A stretch of 64,000 bases of DNA from Stieleria sp. JC731 (GTDB lineage Bacteria; Planctomycetota; Planctomycetia; Pirellulales; Pirellulaceae). The stretch lies in contig NZ_JAJKFQ010000002.1 in NCBI RefSeq assembly GCF_020966635.1, positions 372,001-436,000 of the forward strand, written 5' to 3'. Below the pieces are notes generated by a model that was given only the letters and a program-made list of their open reading frames with translations, had not been told where the DNA came from and made no database searches. Positions 46,694-57,772 of the stretch are shown one piece after another. Both the position numbers and the translations under genes were made by a program. Within the stretch, counting starts at the first letter, position 1. Each line of letters opens with the position of its first letter.

Positions 46694-49576
46694 ATGCACC
46701 GTCATCGTGCCCCAGTCGCACTGATGCTCCTCCTCGCCGCGTTGATCCCTTCGATCAGTGTCGCCGAAGACCGAACATCAACCAACGCCAAGGCACCCGA
46801 CTTCATTCGCGACGTTCAGCCCATCCTTGGACAGAAATGCGAACGATGTCATGGCGACCGAGTTCAAAAGGGTGAACTGAACCTCGCGTCTCTTGCCGGT
46901 ATTCGAACCGGTGGTGAATCGGGCGATCCTGCGATCGGCGAAACTCTCGATGAAAGCCTACTTTGGTATTTGGTCGAAAGCGACCAGATGCCTCCAGATG
47001 GTGCGTCTCCACTGACCGACGATCAAAAGTCCGTCCTGCGTGATTGGATTCAATCGGTTGACTTGGCCGAACTGGCCGATGACAGCGATGCCGCCCTGAA
47101 TCAGCACGACGTCTTGCCGATCGTGTTGCTTCGCTGCGTGACCTGTCATGGCGCGCAGCGGATCGATGGCGGACTGGACCTGCGAACGGTCGAAACAATG
47201 AAAACCGGTGGCACGTCCGGACCGGCGATCATCGCTGGCGATCCAGATCACAGCTTGATGATCCAACGAATCGAAAGCGAAGCCTGTCCTCCAAGCGACC
47301 TACTGTTAAAGTTTTTTGTTCGTCGCCCATCATCAGCTGAAACGACAACCATTCGTGAATGGATCGCCCAGGGTGCAGTCGAACTGCCGATCGAGCCCGA
47401 TGTCGCTGACGGAACGACGGATGCATTGGTAACCGATTCTGATCGCCAACACTGGGCGTTCCAGAAGATCAATGACGAAACAGAAAACTGGAAACACGAC
47501 TCGATTGACGGCTTTGTTCAGCACCGATTGAACGAGCAAGGGCTACAGCTTTCTAAACAAGCCGATCGCGACACGCTGATTCGACGAGCGTATTTTGATT
47601 TGATCGGCCTGCCACCGACACTAAAGGACCTCGATCGCTGGCGCAACAATCCTGCCGATGATTGGTATGCACAGCTCGTCGATGAGCTGCTCGATTCGCC
47701 TCGTTATGGTGAACGCTGGGGACGCTACTGGCTTGATTTAGCTGGCTACGCGGATTCCGAAGGCGGCATCTCTGCAGACCCCTTGCGACCAGTGGCATGG
47801 AAGTACCGAGACTATGTCATCGGGGCATTCAACGAAGACAAACCGTATGACAAGTTTCTCATCGAGCAACTCGCTGGCGACGAATTGGTTGACTACCAAA
47901 ACGCGACCGAGATCACCGACGAGATGGTCGATCACTTGATCGCAACTGGCTTTCTACGAATGGGCATCGACGAAACAGGATCACGGACGATGAACTTCGT
48001 TCCCGAACGGTTAAAAGTGATTGGTGACGCGATCAATGTAGTTAGCACTTCGTTGATGGGGCTAACGATGGAATGTGCACGCTGCCACTCACACAAATAC
48101 GACCCCATTCCTCAACGCGACTACTATCGACTGAAAGCCATCTTTCAGGGTGCTCTCGATGAGCACGACTGGCATAGCTTCAAGACTCGCAAGATCAACC
48201 TCGGCACAGAACAACAACGTGAACTGGCCGCTAGGATCAACCCGCCTCTTGAAAAGCAAGTCAAACGCCTGCAATCGCAACAGAAGGCGCTCGTCAAACA
48301 AGTCCAACTCGACCTGCTTCGACATCACTATCCGGACCAGACGGAGCAGGACAACGAGACGACGATCAAGGCACTGCGAATCGCAGACAACAATCGTACA
48401 TTGCCACAACGAACTCTCGTCGAAAAGCTTCAGCAAGCAGAATTACTGCCCGACGATCAGCAACCCGAATCGGTTCTTCAAGGACGACAAACGATCGAAT
48501 CGCTTCGTCAACAAATCAACCAAATCCGGCAGCAGATGGCACCGACGTTGCAGATCCGTGCCCTTTGGGATCAGGGGCGACCTTCACCGACTTATCTTTT
48601 GCAACGTGGCGAACACACCAAACCGGGGCGTTTGGTCGGGCCAGGTGTTCCGGCAGTCCTAACCGATGGAAAAACCCAATTCACTCCGATCCCTCCCTTT
48701 CCCAATGGAACGGCAAAAACGGGACGGCGTTTGGCCTTCGCACAATGGCTTACCAACCCCGACCACCCGTTGACCGCTCGCGTCATGGTGAACCGAATCT
48801 GGCACCATCATTTCGGTCGCGGGATCGTCACAGACTTGGGGAATTTCGGCCGGCAAAGCCCGCCTCCGTCTCACCCCGAACTACTTGATTGGTTGGCAAC
48901 ACAGTTTGTCCAAAACGGTTGGAGCGTCAAACAGATTCATCGCCTGATAATGAACTCCGAAACCTATCGACAAACCAGCCGAGTTGACGAACAGCTTCAC
49001 CAAGCTGATCCACAAAACAAATTCTTATCGCGAATGAATATGCGGCGTCTCGATGCCGAAGCATTGCGTGATTCGCTGCTGTTCGTCAGCGGAAAATTAG
49101 ACGAGCGTGCCGGAGGCATTCCGGACACCGTCTCCGTCGATCGCGACGGCTTGGTCAGCGTCGATCCCACTGAAAATCGAATGTGGCGACGCAGCGTCTA
49201 TCTACAATTTCGCCGAACAGAAATCCCGACGATGATGGACACGTTCGACTATCCGCCGATGGGCCCCAATTGCCTCACGCGCAACGTTTCAGTTGTCTCG
49301 CCACAAGCGTTGATGTTGATGAATAACGGCCAAGTCTACGAACTCGCCAAGGCATTCGCTGATCGTGTTCAAATCAACTCCCCCAAAGACATCCGATCGC
49401 AGATCACAACAGCCTACGCGATGTTGCTTTCCCGGTCCCCCAGCAAAGACGAGATGCGGCTTTCGATCGAAACGATTACAGAGCTGGAAAACCTTTCCGA
49501 TGGTGATCGGCAAAATGCCTTGGAGACCTATTGTCATACGTTGTTCAATTCTGCAGCCGCGTTGTATGTCGATTAA
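46694..49576 (+). CDS. PSD1 cytochrome c-DUF1549-DUF1553 protein
   Basis: A 960-residue secreted protein of a family found mainly in planctomycetes and verrucomicrobia. It has a signal peptide (to about 24), two c-type heme motifs CxxCH (Cys49-Cys52-His53 and Cys148-Cys151-His152), then the DUF1549 domain (LIRRAYFDLIGLPPT, ECARCHSHKYDPIPQRDYY) and DUF1553 (LTARVMVNRIWHHHFGRGIV, ARRLDAEALRDSLL-like block). An extra CARCH motif lies in DUF1549. A coiled-coil stretch of Gln and Arg residues falls between the two domains. The partner DUF1501 gene follows after 97 bp. These pairs have been linked to polysaccharide use and electron transfer, but the exact role is not known. Confidence 0.93.
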   Translation: MHRHRAPVALMLLLAALIPSISVAEDRTSTNAKAPDFIRDVQPILGQKCERCHGDRVQKGELNLASLAGIRTGGESGDPAIGETLDESLLWYLVESDQMPPDGASPLTDDQKSVLRDWIQSVDLAELADDSDAALNQHDVLPIVLLRCVTCHGAQRIDGGLDLRTVETMKTGGTSGPAIIAGDPDHSLMIQRIESEACPPSDLLLKFFVRRPSSAETTTIREWIAQGAVELPIEPDVADGTTDALVTDSDRQHWAFQKINDETENWKHDSIDGFVQHRLNEQGLQLSKQADRDTLIRRAYFDLIGLPPTLKDLDRWRNNPADDWYAQLVDELLDSPRYGERWGRYWLDLAGYADSEGGISADPLRPVAWKYRDYVIGAFNEDKPYDKFLIEQLAGDELVDYQNATEITDEMVDHLIATGFLRMGIDETGSRTMNFVPERLKVIGDAINVVSTSLMGLTMECARCHSHKYDPIPQRDYYRLKAIFQGALDEHDWHSFKTRKINLGTEQQRELAARINPPLEKQVKRLQSQQKALVKQVQLDLLRHHYPDQTEQDNETTIKALRIADNNRTLPQRTLVEKLQQAELLPDDQQPESVLQGRQTIESLRQQINQIRQQMAPTLQIRALWDQGRPSPTYLLQRGEHTKPGRLVGPGVPAVLTDGKTQFTPIPPFPNGTAKTGRRLAFAQWLTNPDHPLTARVMVNRIWHHHFGRGIVTDLGNFGRQSPPPSHPELLDWLATQFVQNGWSVKQIHRLIMNSETYRQTSRVDEQLHQADPQNKFLSRMNMRRLDAEALRDSLLFVSGKLDERAGGIPDTVSVDRDGLVSVDPTENRMWRRSVYLQFRRTEIPTMMDTFDYPPMGPNCLTRNVSVVSPQALMLMNNGQVYELAKAFADRVQINSPKDIRSQITTAYAMLLSRSPSKDEMRLSIETITELENLSDGDRQNALETYCHTLFNSAAALYVD

Positions 49577-49673
49577 TTCAGTCTATCGATTCGCACGTTA
49601 GCGTTGACCTGTCTCTGCCGCTCGCCAACGTTCTCGCTTAGCAAAATCTTCATTACACAAACCACGTAATTCA

Positions 49674-51149
49674 GTGTCCCCATCAAAGCATCCCACCCTG
49701 ACGCGTCGGCGATTGTTTTCCCGAGCTGGCGAGGGTGTTCTTGGAGCAGCGCTGGCACAGCTTTTATGCGATGACTACATCGGCCGTTCGCAGGTCCTTG
49801 GGAATGAACTGATCCATCAGCCGCAGCCAGAACCCGGCGGCCACAACCTTCGTCCAAAGTCGCCCCATCATCCGCCGAAGGCCAAAGCGGTTATTCAGTT
49901 GTTCATGAACGGCGGGCCTAGCCAAATGGATTTATTCGATCCCAAGCCGGTCTTAAACCGGATGGACGGAAAACCGTATCCCGGCAATCCCGAAGATGTC
50001 GGCAACTTTGGCACCACCGGCATCGGTGTGATGATGGGAGGCCGATATCGGTTTGATCGCCATGGACAGTCCGGCCTTTGGATGGCTGACCCGCTGCCGC
50101 ATACGGCAAAGATGGCCGATGACTTGTGCATGATCAACTCGATGTGGACCGATCATCCCAACCATGACAACGCCTTATACAAAATCCACAGCGGCCGATT
50201 GTTCATGGGCTACCCAACGCTCGGCGCCTGGACGGCTTATGGATTGGGTTCTGAAAACCAAAACTTGCCTGCCTATGTCGTGCTTAGTGATCCGTTGGGG
50301 ATGCCTAAAAACGGGACGCGCAATTGGACATCCGGATTCCTGCCCCCGGTCTACGCGGGCACACCGTTTCGTCCGACAGGATCGCCGATCCTGCACCTAA
50401 AACCGCAATATGACCAACCATCACCGGTCACCCAAAGCGCTCGGCAACTGCTCCAGCAACTCGATCAGATCCACCAACGGCAACGCCCTTTCCAACCGAA
50501 CTTAGAATCGCGTCTTGAATCCTATGGACTGGCCGCGCGGATGCAACTTTCAGCAAGCGAGGCTCTCGATTTGTCTCGTGAAAGTCGTCAAACGTGGGAG
50601 ATGTATGGGATCGACAAAGCTCCGACCGACTCGTACGCGCGACGTTGCTTGCTGGCGAGGCGACTCGTCGAACGCGGTGTTCGATTCATCCAAATATTCT
50701 TGGAAGAGCAGCCTTGGGATAGCCATGTTGACTTAGGCCCCAATCATCGCGCGGCCTGTGAAAGAACCGATCGTCCCGTTGCAGCTTTGCTGAAAGACCT
50801 AAAACAACGCGGGCTACTGGACAGTACCCTGGTGATCTGGGGAGGCGAATTTGGGCGCACCCCGACAACGCAAAAGACGGGCGATATTTACACCGGGCGC
50901 GATCACAACATGCAAGCGTTCACAAGCTGGATGGCGGGCGGGGGCGTCCGCGGGGGCATGGCCTATGGAGCCACCGATGACTTTGGACACCAGGTGACCG
51001 AAAATCCTGTTAGCGTGCATGACTTTCACGCAACGATCTTGCACCTACTGGGGCTTCATCACCAAGAGCTATTCTTTGTTCGCAGCGGATTAGAAGAGCG
51101 GCTCACCGGTGTCGAAGAACCTAACGTTGTCACCGACATCATCTCTTAA
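49674..51149 (+). CDS. DUF1501 protein with Tat signal
   Basis: A 491-residue protein from a GTG start. The N terminus TRRRLFSRAGEGVLGAALAQLL is a twin-arginine signal, so it is exported folded. The rest is the DUF1501 family, which has the sulfatase/alkaline phosphatase fold: [66 protein letters not shown]. It follows the PSD1 gene on the same strand and they are very likely co-transcribed. The GTG is the only start that includes the Tat motif. Confidence 0.92.
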   Translation: MSPSKHPTLTRRRLFSRAGEGVLGAALAQLLCDDYIGRSQVLGNELIHQPQPEPGGHNLRPKSPHHPPKAKAVIQLFMNGGPSQMDLFDPKPVLNRMDGKPYPGNPEDVGNFGTTGIGVMMGGRYRFDRHGQSGLWMADPLPHTAKMADDLCMINSMWTDHPNHDNALYKIHSGRLFMGYPTLGAWTAYGLGSENQNLPAYVVLSDPLGMPKNGTRNWTSGFLPPVYAGTPFRPTGSPILHLKPQYDQPSPVTQSARQLLQQLDQIHQRQRPFQPNLESRLESYGLAARMQLSASEALDLSRESRQTWEMYGIDKAPTDSYARRCLLARRLVERGVRFIQIFLEEQPWDSHVDLGPNHRAACERTDRPVAALLKDLKQRGLLDSTLVIWGGEFGRTPTTQKTGDIYTGRDHNMQAFTSWMAGGGVRGGMAYGATDDFGHQVTENPVSVHDFHATILHLLGLHHQELFFVRSGLEERLTGVEEPNVVTDIIS

Positions 51150-51161
51150 GGATGTCTTAAA

Positions 51162-51289
51162 GTACCCGGCACGCTCCGTCGTGCCGACTCCAACGCTATA
51201 ACCACCACCCGAAAAACCATGCCCGGCATCACAGAGACTGTGATGGGTACTTTCGACATAGTACCCGGCACGCTCCGACGTGCCGACTC
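51162..51289. repeat. repeat family R2, inverted copy between convergent genes
   Basis: Reads agtacccggcacgctccgtcgtgcc...catgcccggcatcacag-agactgtgatgggtac...gtacccggcacgctccgacgtgcc. This is the reverse complement of the modules at 4546-4743, in the order end block, palindrome block, end block. ggcacg-ctccgt-cgtgcc forms a 6-bp stem. Like the first locus it lies directly after a stop codon (51149), between convergent genes (the next stop is at 51306). Confidence 0.8.
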
Positions 51290-51305
51290 ACTCAACCACT
51301 TCCCC

Positions 51306-54266
51306 CTAAGGCATGGAAACCTGCGTCGGACTCATCAAGTACCCGATCAGATCACGAACCTGCTCATCCGAAAGTGTTGTCAACAATCCATCAGGCATCG
51401 GTGACAACGGTGTCACACGGATCTGCTCGACCGAATCCATCGAGATAGTCTCTTTCTGTGATTGCGTTTGAATCACCAACGTCTTTTCATTCTTGGAAAC
51501 CACCAACCCGTTCAGCACCCGACCATCGTCGAGCAAGACAATTGACATCCGATGGTCTTTCCCAACGACGGCACTCGGATCCAGAATATTCTCAAGCAGA
51601 TAGTCCAAGCTAGATCGCTGAGCGCCGGTCAGGTCGGGCCCAATATTCTCGCCTTCGCCGAATAACCGATGGCACTGCGAGCAAGTCTTCTTGAACAAGG
51701 CTCGACCTTGCGAAAGGTTCGCGTTTGACAGTTCATATTTCGTCAATGACGCTTTCATGTCGTCGATCTTGGCTCGACGGTCCGCGGGTGAATCACGCAA
51801 CGTCCCCCAACGTTCGGCAAGTTTCTTCGTCAAGTCATCCTGGCCAAACGCGATGATTTGTCTCGCATGAAATGCAGAGACATCGCCGCGATCGATAGGG
51901 TTCCGATCTGCATCAAGCCGGTCCAAAAGCGCGTCCGCGAAACTCGGACGCGAAACCAAAATCTCGATCACCGCGGGACGGTCATTGGGATGAAAACGAC
52001 GATACATCTGAGTCAACTTGATCCCCACCGTAGGATCATCGAATTGTGAAAGCCCCTTCGCAGCGACCGCGTTCAACTCACGCTGATCGAGCAGCGACTC
52101 GCAGATTTGACGCAGATCACTTGGCTTGGCATCGATCAGCGATTGAAGCGCCGACACTCGAGTCTTCAGCGGCGTGCGTGACGACTTGGCCAAGTCACGT
52201 AGTTCATCAAGAGCCCGACCGTCGCCAAACAACAAATTCAATCGCCGGACCAACTGCGGGTCCGACTGCGCCGCCTTGGACTTCGCAAAGGTCGACCAGG
52301 AATCAGGTACGTCGACTTTATGCCAGCCTTCATAGGCCTCACCCATTCCGGCGAGAACCTGTTGCTGCATGGAAAGAGGAAATGAGTTCGCCAGCGTCAG
52401 CAGATGATTCAGTGCGGACGGATGCTCACCGACTTTTGTAGCGACCGCCCGAGTTGACCAGCGAACGATCTTGGGGATCCTGCAATCTGATATCGCAGCG
52501 ACCAGTTGCTCGGGATACCTATCTGCAACCGGCATCAGCCCAAACCAAATCATCGCGGGCAAATCGCGGTCGCTTGCAAATTCGTCGCGACGAATCAATT
52601 CAATGGCCAACGACAATCGTTGATCAACAGGCAAACGCTGTAGCGTCGACGCCAGCGTTGACAAGACCAGCCCGGAAGGGTCATTGGCAGCCAGTTCGAT
52701 AAAAGCTTGGCGGGTTTGTGGGTCATCGGGATAGACGGTGTCTTTCATCGGCCCTCGAAACGTATCCAGCGGCCAACGGTCAGTTAGCAGCCGAATGGCC
52801 CAAGTCCGCAGGTGCTCATCCTCGTTTGTCAGAAGCGAGCGCAATCGCTCTGGCGAAGTTTGCCCGGCGATGTAGTCACGCCAAAGGTTGTGCAGTGGCC
52901 CCGTTCCGGTGAGACAAGCAGGCTTGGTCAGTGGCGTTTGAAGATCGGGTGCGCCTTCATAGCGAATCTTATAGATCCGACCGCTAGTTCGGTGCACACC
53001 GGTATGGTCATGGCACTCGCCGGTATCACTCCAGTCCAATACATAGGCGTCGCCATCGGGACCGGTACTGATTTCCAGACCGCGAAAGAAAGGGTCTTTA
53101 CAGATAAAAAAGTCTGGCTCATGGCTGCCGACATATCCTGCACCGACGCGTCGTAGCGTTTCCACATTGCATCGCAAACCGTGCATGTTCAATGTGAACA
53201 GTTTGTTCTGATACTGCACGGGCCACTTCCCGGCTTGATAGATCATCATGCCGATGTGTGCGTGACCTCCACCGAGTTCATTTGCCGCGCCGTCGCGACT
53301 TTCCTGCCATGACCCGTTGCGATCGTAGTGATAGTGATCGGCGATCATATCCAATCGTTCGTAAACCAAGGGATTGGGACTTTCGCCAAACGACTCGATG
53401 AAGTGCGCCCCTGGCATGCAGTGCCACAGGTGACCAATGACGGTATTGATAAAGAACAGCTCGCCGTCGGCATCCCAGTCATGCCCCCACGGATTGACGG
53501 TCCCGTGGGTCAAGACTTCGACCGTTTTCCAATCGGGATGGTATCGCCAGATGCCACCATCAATCGGCACACGTTTTTCTTGTGGCGTTCCCGGTAGCCC
53601 AATTTCGCCTGGGCACGAGTGTCCAGAGCGACCGTACAACCAACCGTCCGGTCCCCAGCGCAGGCCATTGGCAAAGTTATGGTAGTTCGCGTCAGCAACC
53701 GTAAAGCCATCCAGTACAACCTGTGGCGGGCCATCGGGCACATCGTCTTGATCCGCATCGGGAATGAACAACAACTGTGGTGGGCACATCAACCAGACAC
53801 CGCCTCGGCCAGTTTCGACGCTGGTTAGCATCTGAACTTTGTCGGTGAAGACTTTTCGCGAATCAGACTTTCCGTCGCCATCTTCGTCGTGCAAGATCAC
53901 AACGCGATCGCGCAGACTGAGATCGAAATGCTGATTGCGATCTGAATACGTGTAGTTCTCCGCGACCCACATTCTTCCGCGATCGTCCCATGCCATCGCA
54001 ATCGGATTCTGTACCTCCGGTTCACTGGCAAATACCGTCGACGAAAACCCTGCCTGCAAAGCCATCGCCTTTGCTGCCTCTTCGGCCGGCATCGGTGAAG
54101 CGTCGCGGTCGGCTTCGTTGTTGTAGATTTCTGGAAAGTCGTCCGCTTGGATGTTTTGAAAACTCGCCAGCGATAGACAAGTCACGACAACGGTGACGCA
54201 TCGCAATCGCAACGCTGAAAAGCCAGCTCGCTTGAAAAAGCCTGCTGAAGACAGAATTGTGTTCAC
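51306..54266 (-). CDS. PVC-type heme-binding dehydrogenase with HEAT repeats
   Basis: A 986-residue secreted protein. After a signal peptide comes the Pirellula/Verrucomicrobium N-terminal domain (TIGR02604-like: PIAMAWDDRGRMWVAENYTY, GLRWGPDGWLYGRSGH), a beta-propeller-like dehydrogenase part. Then an alpha-helical region of HEAT type (about 430-820) and a C-terminal heme domain (TIGR02603-like) with CSQCH at 862-866 and GENIGPDLTG. The N- and C-terminal domains are typical of this phylum. It lies inverted between two PSD1/DUF1501 pairs, which suggests it works with them. It starts divergently from the second PSD1 gene. Confidence 0.92.
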   Translation of the reverse strand: MNTILSSAGFFKRAGFSALRLRCVTVVVTCLSLASFQNIQADDFPEIYNNEADRDASPMPAEEAAKAMALQAGFSSTVFASEPEVQNPIAMAWDDRGRMWVAENYTYSDRNQHFDLSLRDRVVILHDEDGDGKSDSRKVFTDKVQMLTSVETGRGGVWLMCPPQLLFIPDADQDDVPDGPPQVVLDGFTVADANYHNFANGLRWGPDGWLYGRSGHSCPGEIGLPGTPQEKRVPIDGGIWRYHPDWKTVEVLTHGTVNPWGHDWDADGELFFINTVIGHLWHCMPGAHFIESFGESPNPLVYERLDMIADHYHYDRNGSWQESRDGAANELGGGHAHIGMMIYQAGKWPVQYQNKLFTLNMHGLRCNVETLRRVGAGYVGSHEPDFFICKDPFFRGLEISTGPDGDAYVLDWSDTGECHDHTGVHRTSGRIYKIRYEGAPDLQTPLTKPACLTGTGPLHNLWRDYIAGQTSPERLRSLLTNEDEHLRTWAIRLLTDRWPLDTFRGPMKDTVYPDDPQTRQAFIELAANDPSGLVLSTLASTLQRLPVDQRLSLAIELIRRDEFASDRDLPAMIWFGLMPVADRYPEQLVAAISDCRIPKIVRWSTRAVATKVGEHPSALNHLLTLANSFPLSMQQQVLAGMGEAYEGWHKVDVPDSWSTFAKSKAAQSDPQLVRRLNLLFGDGRALDELRDLAKSSRTPLKTRVSALQSLIDAKPSDLRQICESLLDQRELNAVAAKGLSQFDDPTVGIKLTQMYRRFHPNDRPAVIEILVSRPSFADALLDRLDADRNPIDRGDVSAFHARQIIAFGQDDLTKKLAERWGTLRDSPADRRAKIDDMKASLTKYELSNANLSQGRALFKKTCSQCHRLFGEGENIGPDLTGAQRSSLDYLLENILDPSAVVGKDHRMSIVLLDDGRVLNGLVVSKNEKTLVIQTQSQKETISMDSVEQIRVTPLSPMPDGLLTTLSDEQVRDLIGYLMSPTQVSMP

Positions 54267-54724
54267 GGCAGAAAGCTCGACCGGAAAGGAAGGGGGTAGG
54301 AAAAGTGCAGAACAGAGTCAGTCACGTTTTTAACTCTGAAAACAAAGTCTTCGAAAATTGTGACCAATCGGCGGCAAGCAACGATCTTCGACTCGGGTTG
54401 CCGACGGAGCAGCGAACAGTTTAACCGCTTCACCGGTACCACGCTCGGCCATCATCACCGCATCGACAATCGCGATCGAGTGCCAACGTTTCGCCCAACC
54501 AGAAAAACTTGAGTAGCGTCAAACCTGACGAGCTCGCCCCTCGCAATGGTGATTTGAGGAGCAACGGACAAGAAATACTTAGGGGAATCTTCCGCAATCG
54601 GTTATCATCCAGGTTGGAGCCGACTCGGGTTCCCGCTGTCACGACCACCAGATTTTGGACCGTGAACGCGCCCGCCTTTGATACTCGCCCGCCTCATTTG
54701 CCGTCCTCGCGATTTCTGCCAGCA
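54267..54724. other. 458-bp divergent promoter region
   Basis: Lies between the start of the heme dehydrogenase (minus) and the second PSD1 gene (plus). The plus frame is open from 54509 but the first 72 codons do not look like a signal peptide. No hairpin or repeat is obvious. Confidence 0.45.
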
Positions 54725-57700
54725 ATGACGATGCACCGTCTCGCCTATTTTGTTGCCTTTGCAATCGGTAGCTTCCTTTCCGGAATGCCCGTCCAGCTAT
54801 CAGCCGACGAACCGATCGATTTCAATCGTGACATCCGCCCGATTCTGTTTGGAAAATGCGTGACTTGCCACGGCCCCGATGAAGAGGAACGCGCTGCCGG
54901 CTTGCGTTTAGACACTGCCGAAGGCGCCCACGAAGACCTTGGCGGGTACGCCGCAGCGATACCGGGCCAACCTGAAGATAGCGAAATCATCGCACGCGTC
55001 ACGACTGATGACGACGACATGCTGATGCCTCCTGCCGACAAGGGCAGTCGATTGACCGAATCCGAGGTCGCATTGCTGAAAGCATGGATCTCGCAAGGTG
55101 CAAAATACGACATGCACTGGTCGTATCAGAAACCAACGCGTCCGGCTCTACCGTCAGTCAAACGACTCGATTGGCCAGCCACGCCTATCGATTTTTTCAC
55201 GCTCTCTAAAATGGAGTCCTCTGGCTTGCAACCGGCAGCTCGCGCCGACCGACTTGCACTGGCACGTCGTGTCTCGCTTGATTTGACCGGGTTACCGCCG
55301 ACATGGAAACAGGCCGAAGCATTTGCGCTCGATACCGATGTCGATGCGTACGAAAAATACGTCGATCGACTGCTTGCCAGCCCAACCTACGGCGAACGCT
55401 GGGCTCGTGTCTGGTTGGACTTAGCTCGCTACGCGGATTCGGCCGGTTACGCCGACGATCCCCCAAGGACCATTTGGGCCTATCGCGACTATGTCGTTGA
55501 CGCGATCAATAGCAACCTCCCCTTTGATCAGTTCACGATCGAACAGCTTGCCGGCGACTTACTGGATGATCCGACCGATCGCCAATTGATTGCGACCGCA
55601 TTTCATCGCAACACGTTAACCAATAACGAAGGCGGCACGAACGACGAGGAATTTCGCAACGTCGCAATCGTTGATCGTGTCAACACGACGATGGCCGTTT
55701 GGATGGGAACGACGATGGCTTGCGCACAATGCCATACCCACAAGTATGATCCGATCACTCAGGAAGAATACTTCAAGTTCTTTGCCTTCTTCAACAACAC
55801 TGCCGACGCCGATCGTCGTGACGAAAGCCCCACGATCGAAATCTGGAACGACGCGGTCGAGCAGCAAAAGCGACAACTGCAGGCAACGGTTAGTCGACTC
55901 GAAGAGGAGTACCGTCAGCCATCGGATCAACTCGAAAACGAGTTCCTACAATGGGCAGATACTTTATCACAAGCTCCGCAATGGACCGCCCTAGCTCCAG
56001 CCACTATCGAAGCGAATCGCACGACGACCATTGACGACGACGGATGGATTCACGCCAGCGGTGAAAAGCCAGCTAAAGACGACTATGTCGTTACCCTACC
56101 GATCGATCAACAATCGATTGCCGGACTTCAAATCGAAATCTCCCCCGAGCAAAAATCAAACTTTGTCATTTCACAAGTCGTTGCCGAATTCATTCCGCAA
56201 CCAACCGATAGCGAATCAAAGAAAGAGTCAAAACCGCTCGCGTTTGCTTTTGCCGCAGCTGACTTTGAACAGGATGGCTTTCCTGCATCCACCACAATTG
56301 GCCGCAAGATAAACGCAAACAAAGGTTGGGCAATTTCACCGAAGATGGGCGAAGCTCACCAGATGTCACTCGCCTTCAAGTCAGCTCTTAATAACGGATC
56401 GGGAACGCTTCGCGTAACGATCAAGCAGCAGTCCAAATATGGAAATCACCTGCTCGACCACTTCCGCATCAACACGACGGACCGCGCCGACTTAGACGGC
56501 TGGCTAAAGCTATCACCAGAAGTCAAACAGCTTGCCAATAAGTCTCGCGATCAGTGGAAACCCGAAGAGACCCAGATCGCTCGCGAGTTCTTTCGCTCAA
56601 TCGCGCCTTCGCTTCAGCCAATTCGCGACCAGCTCCGCGATTCCCAACAGTCTTTGGCCAAGCTAAAGCCGATCACAACGGTTCCCGTGATGAGCGAACT
56701 CCCGGCTGACAAACGCCGCGAAACGAAAATCCAGATTCGCGGTAACTACCAAAGCACCGGAGCCACCGTCGACGTGGGAACACCGGAAGCATTTCACCAA
56801 CTCGATTGTGAAGATCGCCCCAGCAGGTTGGATCTCGCACATTGGTTGGTTTCGCCTGACAATCCGCTTACCGCGCGAGTCATTGTCAATCGGCACTGGG
56901 AACAGCTCTTTGGGATCGGCATTGTCGAAACCAGCGAAGAATTCGGCTCACAGGGTGAACTGCCATCACATCCAAAACTTCTCGACTGGCTGGCGGTTGA
57001 TCTAGTAGAACACGGATGGGATCTAAAACGCTTGCTGAAACAAATCGTGATGAGTGAAACGTATCGACAAAGCAGCGTCACAACCGCGGAAGAAGTGACA
57101 CGCGATCCAGCCAATCGATTGCTCGCCCGAGGACCACGCTTTCGAGTTTCTGCGGAAATGGTGCGTGACCAAGCATTGTTTGTCAGCGGCTTACTGGTCG
57201 ACAAATTTGCCGGCCCACCCGCGAAGCCACCACAACCATCCATGGGCCTGAAAGCCGCATTCGGTTCGGCGACCGACTGGAGCACAAGCGAAGGTGAAGA
57301 CCGTTTCCGTCGCGGTATCTATACCACTTGGCGACGAAGCAATCCCTATCCCTCAATGGCCCAGTTCGACGCACCGAACCGTGACGTCTGCACGGTGCGA
57401 AGGATCCGTACCAATACGCCGCTGCAAGCCTTGGTAACGCTGAATGATCCCGTATACATCGAAGCGGCGCAAGCCTTCGCCCGTCAATGCGTCGCGATGT
57501 CAAACGATCGAGACGAAAGGATCACTTTCGCTTTCCAAAAAGCATTGACGCGTTACCCAACGCCTGACGAGAAGCAACGCTTGGGAGATCTGATCGATAA
57601 GGTCTACCAGCGCTATCAAGACAACCCGGACGAAGCGAAAAGGATGGCGACGGATCCTTTGGGGCCACTGCCGGACAACGCAGACGCGGCCGAATATGCG

Positions 57701-57760
57701 ACATGGACAGTGTTTAGCAACGTCATGCTAAACCTGGACGAACTGTTGATGAAACGATAG
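54725..57760 (+). CDS. PSD1 cytochrome c-DUF1549-DUF1553 protein
   Basis: A 1011-residue paralogue of the protein at 46694. The ATG at 54725 opens a signal peptide ([20 protein letters not shown]) and is preferred to the upstream ATG at 54509. One CxxCH at Cys45-Cys48-His49 ([19 protein letters not shown]) is followed by DUF1549 ([33 protein letters not shown]) and DUF1553 ([20 protein letters not shown]). A jelly-roll-like middle part (about 440-640) is longer than in the first copy. It is followed after 12 bp by a DUF1501 gene, the same layout as the first pair. Confidence 0.93.
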   Translation: MTMHRLAYFVAFAIGSFLSGMPVQLSADEPIDFNRDIRPILFGKCVTCHGPDEEERAAGLRLDTAEGAHEDLGGYAAAIPGQPEDSEIIARVTTDDDDMLMPPADKGSRLTESEVALLKAWISQGAKYDMHWSYQKPTRPALPSVKRLDWPATPIDFFTLSKMESSGLQPAARADRLALARRVSLDLTGLPPTWKQAEAFALDTDVDAYEKYVDRLLASPTYGERWARVWLDLARYADSAGYADDPPRTIWAYRDYVVDAINSNLPFDQFTIEQLAGDLLDDPTDRQLIATAFHRNTLTNNEGGTNDEEFRNVAIVDRVNTTMAVWMGTTMACAQCHTHKYDPITQEEYFKFFAFFNNTADADRRDESPTIEIWNDAVEQQKRQLQATVSRLEEEYRQPSDQLENEFLQWADTLSQAPQWTALAPATIEANRTTTIDDDGWIHASGEKPAKDDYVVTLPIDQQSIAGLQIEISPEQKSNFVISQVVAEFIPQPTDSESKKESKPLAFAFAAADFEQDGFPASTTIGRKINANKGWAISPKMGEAHQMSLAFKSALNNGSGTLRVTIKQQSKYGNHLLDHFRINTTDRADLDGWLKLSPEVKQLANKSRDQWKPEETQIAREFFRSIAPSLQPIRDQLRDSQQSLAKLKPITTVPVMSELPADKRRETKIQIRGNYQSTGATVDVGTPEAFHQLDCEDRPSRLDLAHWLVSPDNPLTARVIVNRHWEQLFGIGIVETSEEFGSQGELPSHPKLLDWLAVDLVEHGWDLKRLLKQIVMSETYRQSSVTTAEEVTRDPANRLLARGPRFRVSAEMVRDQALFVSGLLVDKFAGPPAKPPQPSMGLKAAFGSATDWSTSEGEDRFRRGIYTTWRRSNPYPSMAQFDAPNRDVCTVRRIRTNTPLQALVTLNDPVYIEAAQAFARQCVAMSNDRDERITFAFQKALTRYPTPDEKQRLGDLIDKVYQRYQDNPDEAKRMATDPLGPLPDNADAAEYATWTVFSNVMLNLDELLMKR

Positions 57761-57772
57761 GAGAACGACGCG

